Origin: Stenotrophomonas rhizophila
GTDB taxonomy: Bacteria > Pseudomonadota > Gammaproteobacteria > Xanthomonadales > Xanthomonadaceae
DNA: 64,000 nt
Assembly (NCBI RefSeq): GCF_003651185.1
Contig: NZ_RCDC01000004.1
Location: 2,466,659-2,530,658 of the forward strand
Reading direction: 5' to 3'
Below the pieces are notes generated by a model. The model was not told the origin of the DNA. It was given only the letters and a program-made list of their open reading frames with translations, and made no database searches. Positions 48,081 through 55,578 of the stretch are shown here, piece after piece (positions within the stretch are counted from its first letter, which is position 1; each line of letters opens with the position of its first letter). The translations under genes were made by a program, and so were the position numbers.

Positions 48081-48862
48081 GCGCGAGGACCTGCGATGCG
48101 CTGCCACAGCAGCCGCGGCGCGCGCCACAGCATCCCGAAGAACAGGCGCGCGTGCATGCGGCTGATGCGCACGTTGTCGCGCCACACATCGAAGTGCGAG
48201 ACGCCATCGCTGGGATAGGTCACCGCGGTCGGCACATTGATCACCTTCACCCCACGCCAGAACAGCCGCACCAGGATCTCACTGTCGAAATCCATGCGCC
48301 GGCCGATGGTTTCCTCACCGATCAGGCGCGTCACCGGTGCCAGCGGATACAGGCGGAAGCCGCACATCGAATCGCGGATCTGCAGCGACAGCGTGTTGAT
48401 CCAGACCCAGATGTGCGTGGCATAGCGGCCGTACAGGCGCGCCTTGGGCACGCTGGCATCGTAGGCGGGCGTGCCACAGATCACCGCCTCCGGCTGCGCC
48501 TGCGACAGCGCGACGAAGCGCGGGATATCGCCGGTGTCGTGCTGGCCATCGGCATCGATCTGCAGCACATGGCTGTAGTCCAGACGCGCGGCCTCGGCGA
48601 ACCCGTCCAGCATCGCGCCGCCCTTGCCTTGGTTGACCGCCAGCCGCAGCAGCGTCACCTGCGGTGCGTGCGCGCGCGCCAGGGCATCGAGCACCTGCGC
48701 GCAGTCCAGATGCGAACCATCGTCAACCAGCAGGCATGGCAGGCCACTGGCCAGCACGCCCTGCACCACCGCGCCGATCGCGTGCGCGTGGTCGTAGACC
48801 GGAATCACCACCAACGGGGCGAAGGCAGGCCTGCTCATGCCACTGCCCGTGTCATCACGCAT
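48077..48862 (-). CDS. Family 2 glycosyltransferase, pigment cluster
   Basis: 261 residues from the ATG at 48862; the ATG at 48838 is an alternative. Nucleotide-sugar fold with VVIPVYDHA, LLVDDGSH and the metal site QIDADGQHD (Asp-Ala-Asp at ~103-105); RRMDFDSEILVR is the acceptor region. No membrane helices, so it acts on the cytoplasmic side, probably adding a sugar to the polyene lipid. It overlaps the ligase gene stop by 8 bp and the acyltransferase gene by 4 bp. Confidence 0.82.
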   Translation of the reverse strand: MRDDTGSGMSRPAFAPLVVIPVYDHAHAIGAVVQGVLASGLPCLLVDDGSHLDCAQVLDALARAHAPQVTLLRLAVNQGKGGAMLDGFAEAARLDYSHVLQIDADGQHDTGDIPRFVALSQAQPEAVICGTPAYDASVPKARLYGRYATHIWVWINTLSLQIRDSMCGFRLYPLAPVTRLIGEETIGRRMDFDSEILVRLFWRGVKVINVPTAVTYPSDGVSHFDVWRDNVRISRMHARLFFGMLWRAPRLLWQRIAGPRA

Positions 48863-50546
48863 CGCCGAACACCACCCGGCCGCTGGCATGCACGCCATGG
48901 TCGGAGACATAGCGGAAGCTCATTGCCGATTTCGCCGCATCCCAGCCCAGACTCAACTGCAGGCAGTCGCCGGGGCGCGCCACATGCTGGAACTTCACCG
49001 CGTCCATCCGTACGAACCGCGGCGGCATCGTGAAGGCGCTGCGGCCGTAGTGGATCGCCCAGTCCAGCTGAACCACGCCGGGCAGGATCTTCGCCTGCGG
49101 GAAATGCCCGTCGAACGCTACCAGGTCAGGATCCAGAACAAACTGCAGCGACGCGATGGTGTCATCGCGCTGCTGCCACTCGGCCGTCGGCATCAACGGG
49201 CGGAACAGCGCCGCCAGTGCCGCGGCGGTGACCTTGCCCTGCGCGTTGACGGGGAGGTCGTCGATGAAGCGCCAGCGGCGCGGCCGGGTCACGGCGTCAT
49301 GGCTGCGGGCCAGATGCGCGCTGAGCTGCTGCGCCTGGCGGCGGCGCTCGGCGTCGTCCCACTGCGCGACCCCGGTCGCCTGCGGCACCACCACGGCGGC
49401 CAGTTGCTCGCGCGCGCCCGGCAGCACCAGCACGCGCACGTCCTGCACCGCCGGGTGCGCACGCAGCTGCTGCTCCAGGGCATCCAGCGAGACGCGGCGC
49501 TCTTCGATCTTGACGATGCGATCGGCGCGCCCGAGCAGGCGGAAGCTGTGGCCGTCGTCGGCCACGGCACGGTCCTGGGTCAGCCACCAGTCCTCGCTCG
49601 CCAGGTGCGGCGAGCGGACCGCCAGGCAGCCCTCGTCGATCCGCCAGGCGACGCCGGGCAACGGATGCCACTGCGGCCGCGCTGCACTCCAGCGCCGCCA
49701 CGCAACGCCACCGGTCTCGCTGCTGCCGAAGACTTCAGTCGGGGCCACGCCCATCAAGGCGCGCACCTGCAGCGCCGCCTCGGTCGGCAACGGACCCCCA
49801 GAGGAGAACACCGCGCGCAGCTGACCGTCCAGCGAGGACCAGTCCAGCTGCTCGGGCAGGCGTTTGAGATGGGCCGGGGTGGCCACCAGCACTGATGGCT
49901 GGCCGCCCAGCGCGCTGATCAGGTCTTCGTGGAAGAACCGGCGCGGCTGGATCGCGCGCCCGGCCACCAGCGGCCACAGCACCCGGAACAGCAGCCCGTA
50001 GATGTGCTGGTGGGAGACCGTGCCCTGCACCTGCGCACCGTCGAGCTGCTCGCCGAAGGCGGCCTGCAGCGCATCCACCTCGCGGGTCAGCTGGCGCATG
50101 CGTTTGACGATGGCGCTCGGCGCGCCGGTGCTGCCGGAGGTGAACACCACCAGCTCCAGCACCGCTTCGTCCAACGGCTGCAGCACCTGATCCGGATCGG
50201 CCGCCGCATCGGGCTGCAGCGGCGCATACCGGGCCGGCACGTCGCCGGCGAACCCGGCCACGCACGGGCTCAGCCCTTCCAGCGTGGCCGGCAGGTTGTC
50301 GCCGCCCAGGAACACCCGCTTGCCGGCATGCCAGGCACCCAGCAGAGCGGCGGCGAAGCTCAGCGTGTCATCGAAATACAGGGCCCAGTCGGTGCCGGGC
50401 GCACGCGCGAACGCCTGCTGCCAGCCGAGCACCTGCGCGCGGAACTGCGGGTGCTCCACCACGGTGTCGCCGGCGATGCCGACGATGCGGCCCGGCCGCG
50501 GGGCCAGCGCCAGCCGGTCCAGTGCGATCCACTCAGCCATGGGCAT
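48855..50546 (-). CDS. xanA2: Aryl-acid:ACP ligase fused to a hotdog dehydratase (XanA2/ApeH-ApeI type)
   Basis: 563 residues from the ATG at 50546 (AAGG upstream). Adenylation domain with P-loop FTSGSTGAPSAIVK (~135-148), EVFGSSETGG, and the acyl-lysine-like NAQGKVTAAAL. The last ~95 residues (from 469) form a second domain, FVLDPDLVAFDGHFPQAKIL..., a FabZ/ApeI-type hotdog with His481. So one protein should activate hydroxybenzoate, load ACP, and dehydrate chain intermediates. XanA2 of Xanthomonas is the 3-hydroxybenzoate:ACP ligase. The fusion saves separate ApeI. Confidence 0.85.
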   Translation of the reverse strand: MPMAEWIALDRLALAPRPGRIVGIAGDTVVEHPQFRAQVLGWQQAFARAPGTDWALYFDDTLSFAAALLGAWHAGKRVFLGGDNLPATLEGLSPCVAGFAGDVPARYAPLQPDAAADPDQVLQPLDEAVLELVVFTSGSTGAPSAIVKRMRQLTREVDALQAAFGEQLDGAQVQGTVSHQHIYGLLFRVLWPLVAGRAIQPRRFFHEDLISALGGQPSVLVATPAHLKRLPEQLDWSSLDGQLRAVFSSGGPLPTEAALQVRALMGVAPTEVFGSSETGGVAWRRWSAARPQWHPLPGVAWRIDEGCLAVRSPHLASEDWWLTQDRAVADDGHSFRLLGRADRIVKIEERRVSLDALEQQLRAHPAVQDVRVLVLPGAREQLAAVVVPQATGVAQWDDAERRRQAQQLSAHLARSHDAVTRPRRWRFIDDLPVNAQGKVTAAALAALFRPLMPTAEWQQRDDTIASLQFVLDPDLVAFDGHFPQAKILPGVVQLDWAIHYGRSAFTMPPRFVRMDAVKFQHVARPGDCLQLSLGWDAAKSAMSFRYVSDHGVHASGRVVFGDA

Positions 50547-51084
50547 GCGACGCCTTGACCCGTCGCCGGACCAGCCATTCCCCGCCAAACAGAGCCCCCA
50601 TCATCACGTACGCCAACACTCCGTTGTAGAACGCCCACACTTGGTTGGACGCCCACAGCGCCGTGGCCAGGGCCAGACTTCCGTTGAGAACAAAGAACCC
50701 GCACCAGATCCAGGTCACGCGGCGGGTGTAGATCACGGCGAACGGCGGCAGATCCGGCTCGCTCAGCCGCGCCAGGCGCTCCACGGCACTCGGCCCGAAG
50801 CGCAGGCTGGTGGCGAAGATCACCAGCATCACCGCGTTCACCAGCGCCGGGTACAGCTTCAGCGGCAGCGCCTCGTTGAAGGCCGTGGCCACCAGGGCGA
50901 GTACACCGGTGCCGAGTGCGGCCACCCACCACACCGCCTGGCGGGTGGTCAGCGCGCGCAGCGCGGCCAGGGTGAACAGCAGCAGCGACAACCAGCGCGG
51001 CTCGAACCGGCCCAGCGACAGGTAGACCACCAGCGGGTATGCCAGCGACAGCAACGCAAACGCCGCGACGCGTACCCGGACCAT
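50533..51084 (-). CDS. COG4648-type membrane protein of the pigment cluster (ApeG-type)
   Basis: 183 residues with about five membrane helices (VAAFALLSLAYPLVVYLSLG; WLSLLLFTLAALRAL; AVWWVAALGTGVLALVATAF; LYPALVNAVMLVIFATSL; WIWCGFFVLNGSLALATALW). Its function is unknown; homologues stand at this place, between the ACPs and ligase, in aryl-polyene clusters. It overlaps the ligase gene by 14 bp. Confidence 0.8.
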   Translation of the reverse strand: MVRVRVAAFALLSLAYPLVVYLSLGRFEPRWLSLLLFTLAALRALTTRQAVWWVAALGTGVLALVATAFNEALPLKLYPALVNAVMLVIFATSLRFGPSAVERLARLSEPDLPPFAVIYTRRVTWIWCGFFVLNGSLALATALWASNQVWAFYNGVLAYVMMGALFGGEWLVRRRVKASHAHG

Positions 51085-51106
51085 GGTCAGTCTTCAGCGA
51101 TGGCCG

Positions 51107-51364
51107 TCAGGCGGCCGCTTGACCGGGCAACAGCCCGTGCACCACATCCACGATGTCCTGCACGGTGCGCACCTGTTTGAACGCTTCCGGCTGCAGATTG
51201 CGGCCGAGCAGCGGCTTGAGCTGCACGATCAGGTCGACCGCGTCGATGCTGTCGATGTCCAGGTCGTCATACAGCCGCGCCGCGGGCGTGATACGGCTCG
51301 GCTCGATCTCAAAGCTGTCCTTGAGGATCTTGACGATGCGCTCGAAAAGTTCGTTCTTGGTCAT
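51107..51364 (-). CDS. Acyl carrier protein (second, pigment cluster)
   Basis: 85 residues. DIDSIDAVDL motif with the phosphopantetheine Ser39. It has the helix pattern and acidic face of ACPs. Together with the ACP at 51385 it carries starter and chain intermediates, as ApeE/ApeF do. Two ACPs in tandem is the rule for these clusters. XanC, the Xanthomonas ACP, corresponds to one of the two, but I cannot tell which. Confidence 0.92.
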   Translation of the reverse strand: MTKNELFERIVKILKDSFEIEPSRITPAARLYDDLDIDSIDAVDLIVQLKPLLGRNLQPEAFKQVRTVQDIVDVVHGLLPGQAAA

Positions 51365-51384
51365 GGGTAAATCCTGACGCGCCG

Positions 51385-51645
51385 TTAGGACGGCTGGCGT
51401 GCGGCGACAAACTCGCTCAGGGCACGCACGCTGGAGAAATGGCGACGGGTCTCTTCCGAATCGGCTGACAGGCTGACACCGTACTTTTTCTGCAGGGCCA
51501 ATCCAAGTTCCAGCGCGTCGATGGAATCCAGGCCCAGCCCTTCAACGAACAGGGGCGCGGCGGAATCGATGTCTTCGGGAGTGATGTCTTCCAGTGAAAG
51601 CGATGAAATGATCAATTCCTTGATCTCGTGCTCAAGTGCTTGCAC
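51385..51645 (-). CDS. Acyl carrier protein (first, pigment cluster)
   Basis: 86 residues from a GTG at 51645 (GGAG upstream, normal ACP length); an in-frame TTG at 51681 would overlap the acyltransferase gene and add 12 atypical residues. Phosphopantetheine site GLDSIDALEL with Ser41. It overlaps the acyltransferase stop by 14 bp. It ends 20 bp before the second ACP. Confidence 0.85.
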   Translation of the reverse strand: MQALEHEIKELIISSLSLEDITPEDIDSAAPLFVEGLGLDSIDALELGLALQKKYGVSLSADSEETRRHFSSVRALSEFVAARQPS

Positions 51646-52435
51646 GGGTCGGGTCTCCAGCGAAGTCGAAGTAATGGGCAAGATGATCGGTCACACGCCG
51701 GGCGGCCAAGGCATCCCCCCTGGGCGCATCGCCGATCTCGTTCAGAAACGGGGCAATCGGGAGATCCTCCCCGACTTCCAGCTGAACGTGAAATCGCCGT
51801 GATGGCACACGATACCATTTCTGGCCCTTGGTCAGGGTCGGCGGGGTGCAGGTGATCCGGACCGGGGTGATGTCCAGCCGGCCCCGCACCGCGATGTTGG
51901 CCGCCCCGCGCTGCAGGCGCAGCGGCTGGCCCGGCACGGTGCGCGTGCCCTCCGGGAAGATCACCAGGTTGCCGCCGGCCTGGACCGCGGCGATGCAGTC
52001 ATCCACCAGCCCCGCCCCGTCATCATTGGAGACGTAGCCGGCGGCCCGGACCGGGCCGCGCATGAACGGATTGCGCGCCACGGCCTGCTTGACCACGCAA
52101 TCGGCATTGGGAAGCTGGGCGATCAGCAGCACCACGTCGATCAGGGTCGGGTGGTTGGCCAGGATCAGCAGGCCGTTGCGCTGCAGGCGTTCGCCCCCGC
52201 GGATCTCATAGGTCATCAGCCCCAGCCGGTGCATCAGGCCGACGTGGGTGGCGAAGCTGCCTTGGACCAGGCGGCGTGCCAACACGCGCCGGCGCACCGG
52301 CTCGCGGATCAGCAGCAACGACAGGAACAACAGGCCGCCCAGCACCAGCCCCCCGATCCCGAAGGCGGCAAAGCTCAGCCCTGTCCCCAGCACCCGCCAG
52401 GCATGGTTGATCCGGGCCGGCCAGCGCTCAGCCAT
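51632..52435 (-). CDS. PlsC-like 1-acylglycerol-3-phosphate acyltransferase (ApeD-type)
   Basis: 267 residues from the ATG at 52435. The acyltransferase block I is NHPTLIDVV (His95...Asp100) and block III is FPEGTRTVPG. One hydrophobic helix near residues 20-43 anchors it. Likely acyl donor transfer to the pigment lipid anchor. It overlaps the KS-like gene end by 8 bp. Confidence 0.85.
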   Translation of the reverse strand: MAERWPARINHAWRVLGTGLSFAAFGIGGLVLGGLLFLSLLLIREPVRRRVLARRLVQGSFATHVGLMHRLGLMTYEIRGGERLQRNGLLILANHPTLIDVVLLIAQLPNADCVVKQAVARNPFMRGPVRAAGYVSNDDGAGLVDDCIAAVQAGGNLVIFPEGTRTVPGQPLRLQRGAANIAVRGRLDITPVRITCTPPTLTKGQKWYRVPSRRFHVQLEVGEDLPIAPFLNEIGDAPRGDALAARRVTDHLAHYFDFAGDPTRAST

Positions 52436-53162
52436 GGCGTTGCCAGGCCCAGCGTTGGCCATCGGCGTCCAGCGCCAGCGCCGGTGCACCGGCCAGCAGG
52501 AAGCGCAGCACGTCCAGGCCATGCGGCAGCGCCTCGGAGGGGCGGTCTGCACCACCGTCGCCCCAGCCCAGCGACAGCCGGGTGCCCGGACCGTCGGCCG
52601 GCCCCAGCCGCCAGCACCACGCGAAGAACGGGTCGGGTTCGTCGGCGAAACCCGCGTAGACCGGCGGCAAGGCGGATTCATAGACCACCAGACGCACCTC
52701 CGGCGCGCCATCGGCCAGCAGCCCGAAGGCCTCGATGCAGGCGGTCTCGACGGTGGCGCGGCCGGCGGCGAGGGCCAGATAGTTTCCCCGATGCCCACGG
52801 GCGATCGAATACAGGGCGCCGATCGCGTTGTGCACCGACAGACCAAAGCCGGTGGGCGACATCGGCTGGTCCGCGCTCAGGGTATTGAGCAGTTCCATCG
52901 AGCGGGCCACGTCGCCATGCCGCGAGGCGAACACCAGTGGCACCTGGCCACCGTCGTCAGGCTGCTCGCACCAGCAGGCGGTCTGGATCGCCATGCGGCC
53001 CAGCCGCTCGATGCGGCGACGCTGCATGGCCGGCACTTCGGACAGTGCCGGGGTGTCCTCACCGGTTGGCAGCCAGGGGGCGTTCGCCCACGCCTGCCAC
53101 TGCTCGCGGGTGGTGATGCCCGGCGCCCACGCCGCCCAATCAATTACAGAAAACTCAATCAT
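52428..53162 (-). CDS. Beta-ketoacyl-synthase-like chain-length factor (ApeC-type)
   Basis: 244 residues from the ATG at 53162. Signature MSADQPMSPTGFGLSVHNAIG-type segment (residues ~95-115) belongs to the beta-ketoacyl synthase-like family that pairs with ApeO. The thiolase-fold nucleophile region reads LAAGRATVE, so the active Cys is missing, as in chain-length factors. Half the length of a real ketosynthase. It is the first gene of the operon, about 125 bp from divergent xanB2; promoters for both must lie in this gap, but none was clear. Confidence 0.83.
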   Translation of the reverse strand: MIEFSVIDWAAWAPGITTREQWQAWANAPWLPTGEDTPALSEVPAMQRRRIERLGRMAIQTACWCEQPDDGGQVPLVFASRHGDVARSMELLNTLSADQPMSPTGFGLSVHNAIGALYSIARGHRGNYLALAAGRATVETACIEAFGLLADGAPEVRLVVYESALPPVYAGFADEPDPFFAWCWRLGPADGPGTRLSLGWGDGGADRPSEALPHGLDVLRFLLAGAPALALDADGQRWAWQRHG

Positions 53163-53288
53163 TCCCGCCAACGTGATGGATGGGTACCAAGAGAAGGCCG
53201 TCGACATCGCCTGGCACCGGTGGCGGTACCGAGAAAGGAGCGCACGCTATCATGACACTCTCGGCACTGGCAGCATTCACATCCTGAA

Positions 53289-54311
53289 ATGAGCAACATG
53301 ATCGACAACGCAACAGCTCCGGCAGTCGCTATTCCCTCCTCCGGACCTGCGTTGTTCCATGTGGCCTACGTCCCGGCCGCGCAGCGCGATGCCGCGCTGG
53401 CCGACCCGCAGACGCTGGCCGTGTTCGGCTTCGGCCTGCCCCACGCCGCGCTGGATGACCCGCGCTGGCTGCAGGTACCGCTGGCCGAGCAGGGCCCGGC
53501 GCAGATCGAGGTCTGGCGTGGCGGCACGCCGGTCGCGCACGGCACCACCGAGGGGGTGCGCTGGTCGCACACCGACAGCCTGCTGTTCGGGGTGCTGGAG
53601 ATCGACGAGGTCGACAGCGATATCGAGTCGGCCGCGGCCGAGGCCTATGCGCGGATGAGCGCGTTCCTGTCGCGCTGCGGCTATCCGCATCTGCTGCGCA
53701 CCTGGAACTATCTGGACGCGGTGACCGAGGGCGATGGCGACGATGAACGCTACCGACGTTTCTGCGTGGGCCGCGTGCGGGGCCTGCGTGAACTGGATGA
53801 AGCCGCACTGCCGGCGGCGACCTGCATTGGTCGTTTCGACGGTGAGCGCCGGCTGCAGGTGTATTGGCTGGCGGCGCGCGAGCCGGGCCAGCCGCTGGAG
53901 AATCCGCGCCAGGTGAGCGCGTTCCGTTATCCACGCCAGTACGGGCCGCAGTCGCCGAGTTTTTCGCGGGCGCTGCTGCCGCCGTTGGCCACAGGCCTGC
54001 CGTTGCTGCAGTCGGGGACGGCGGCGATCGTGGGGCATGTGTCGCAGCACACGGGGGCGGTGGATGAGCAGTTGCGGGAGACGCTGAGGAATCTGCAGAG
54101 TCTGGTGGATACGGCGCGCGGTCAGCGGCCATCGCTGTCACCGGTGCTGGGGGCGACGTCGGTGCTGAAGGTGTATGTGCGGCGCGCGGAGGATATGGCG
54201 GCGGTAGCGGCGCAGATGGCGGCGCTGCCGACGGCGCCGCCGTTCGTGGTGTTGCACGCCGAAGTGTGCCGTGCGGAGCTGCTGGTGGAGATCGAGGGGC
54301 TGCACGGCTGA
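53289..54311 (+). CDS. xanB2: XanB2: chorismatase producing 3- and 4-hydroxybenzoate
   Basis: 340 residues. Motifs RTWNYLDAVTEGDGDDERYRRF and FRYPRQYGPQSPSFSRA are diagnostic of the chorismatase/XanB2 family (pteridine-dependent dioxygenase-like fold, also FkbO-like). XanB2 converts chorismate to 3-hydroxybenzoate (xanthomonadin starter) and 4-hydroxybenzoate (ubiquinone). It faces the eighteen-gene pigment operon, so a shared regulatory region is likely. Alternative ATG at 53298 is possible. It ends before a SMAG hairpin and a larger inverted repeat. Confidence 0.93.
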   Translation: MSNMIDNATAPAVAIPSSGPALFHVAYVPAAQRDAALADPQTLAVFGFGLPHAALDDPRWLQVPLAEQGPAQIEVWRGGTPVAHGTTEGVRWSHTDSLLFGVLEIDEVDSDIESAAAEAYARMSAFLSRCGYPHLLRTWNYLDAVTEGDGDDERYRRFCVGRVRGLRELDEAALPAATCIGRFDGERRLQVYWLAAREPGQPLENPRQVSAFRYPRQYGPQSPSFSRALLPPLATGLPLLQSGTAAIVGHVSQHTGAVDEQLRETLRNLQSLVDTARGQRPSLSPVLGATSVLKVYVRRAEDMAAVAAQMAALPTAPPFVVLHAEVCRAELLVEIEGLHG

Positions 54312-54353
54312 GTTCGCGGCGGCTGTCGTTCCCTTCGCCGGCTGCAGGCCCCT

Positions 54354-54376
54354 GTAGAGCCGACCGCTGGTCGGCT
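54354..54376 (+). repeat. SMAG-type REP hairpin after xanB2
   Basis: GTAG followed by AGCCGACC GCT GGTCGGCT, 43 bp after the xanB2 stop. Same family as the GTAG hairpins at 24.3 kb. Confidence 0.75.
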
Positions 54377-54419
54377 GCCCTTGACCCTTCTTTTACGGTT
54401 GGCTTTTGCAGACTCTGCC

Positions 54420-54531
54420 GGGCGAGGGCGGTCAGACCCTGCAGGGACCGTTGGAGCGGCATGGATGCCGCTCACGAGCCCCCATGGATGGGTTTACGGC
54501 GCGTCCGAGCAGGGTCTGACCGCCCTCGCCC
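54420..54531. repeat. Long inverted-repeat element between xanB2 and cioB
   Basis: Perfect 23-bp arms (54420-54442 and 54509-54531, starting GGGCGAGGGCGGTCAGACCC) separated by 66 bp. The loop contains a small stem AGCGGCA / TGCCGCT (54454-54471). The whole looks like a MITE-like or large REP-like unit placed between convergent genes. No coding sequence inside. Confidence 0.75.
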
Positions 54532-54563
54532 ACACGGAACCGGGAATAGCCACCGCGCTTTCC

Positions 54564-55577
54564 TCAGTGATACCCCACATCCGCCCGCACCTTGCCGCGG
54601 AACACCCGGTACGACCACGCCGTATAGCCCAGGATCACCGGCAGCAGGATCACCAGCCCGACCAGGCTGAAGCTCAGCGACGAGGCCGACGCAGCGGCCT
54701 GCCACAACGTCATGCTCGGCGGCAGCAGGTACGGCCACATGCCCAGCACCAGGCCGATGAAGCCGAGCACGAACAGGGCCAGCGTCAACAGGAACGGCGG
54801 CAGATCGCGCTTGGGGTGCATCGCGCTGCGCCACAGCGCGGTGGCCACGGCCAACGTCAGCAAGGGCACCGGCGAGAGCCACCAGAAGTTGCCATCGCTG
54901 AACCAGCGCGCCATCAAGCGCGAATCCAGGAACGGCAACCATGCGCTCACCAGGCCCATGAACACGATCACCGCCACCACCAGCGGGCGGGTCAAGGTGC
55001 GTGCGAAGGCCTGCTCGCGGCCCTCGGTCTTGAGGATCAACCAGGTACTGCCGAGCAGCGCGTAGCCGAATACCACGGCTGCGCCGGTCAACATCGAGAA
55101 CGGGCTGAACCAGCTGAACGCGCCGCCCACATAACGGCCATCCACGACCTGCAGGCCCTGCACGAGTGCGCCGAGGATCACGCCCTGCGCGAAGGCGGCC
55201 AGCAGCGAACCCAGGCCGAAGGCCACGCTCCACAGCTTGCGCGAGCGGTGCGCCTTGAAGCGGAACTCGAAAGCCACGCCGCGGAACACCAGCGCGACCA
55301 CCAGCAACAGGACCGGCAGGTACAGCGCCGACAGCAGCGCGGCGTAGGCCTTCGGGAAGGCGGCCATCAGCCCGGCCCCGCCCAGCACCAGCCAGGTTTC
55401 GTTGCCGTCCCAGATGGGGGCGGCGGTATTCATCATGATGTCGAGCTGCTCCTCATCCTCGGCCATCGGCGCGAGGATCCCGATGCCGAGCACGAAGCCA
55501 TCCAGCACCACGTACATCAACACACCAAAGCCGATCACCGCGAACCATGCCACCGGCAGCCAGGTCGTCATCTCCAT
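54564..55577 (-). CDS. cioB: Cytochrome bd-type (cyanide-insensitive) quinol oxidase subunit II
   Basis: 337 residues from the ATG at 55577. Subunit II features: LDGFVLGIGILAPM, PIWDGNETWLVLGGAGLMAAFP, FRFKAHRS, LVSAWLPF, nine or so helices. It supports assembly of the bd oxidase that reduces oxygen to water using quinol, without proton pumping. It follows cioA by one base. No CydX-type small subunit was seen downstream; the ORF ends ~30 bp after an inverted-repeat element. Confidence 0.92.
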   Translation of the reverse strand: MEMTTWLPVAWFAVIGFGVLMYVVLDGFVLGIGILAPMAEDEEQLDIMMNTAAPIWDGNETWLVLGGAGLMAAFPKAYAALLSALYLPVLLLVVALVFRGVAFEFRFKAHRSRKLWSVAFGLGSLLAAFAQGVILGALVQGLQVVDGRYVGGAFSWFSPFSMLTGAAVVFGYALLGSTWLILKTEGREQAFARTLTRPLVVAVIVFMGLVSAWLPFLDSRLMARWFSDGNFWWLSPVPLLTLAVATALWRSAMHPKRDLPPFLLTLALFVLGFIGLVLGMWPYLLPPSMTLWQAAASASSLSFSLVGLVILLPVILGYTAWSYRVFRGKVRADVGYH

Positions 55578-55578
55578 C

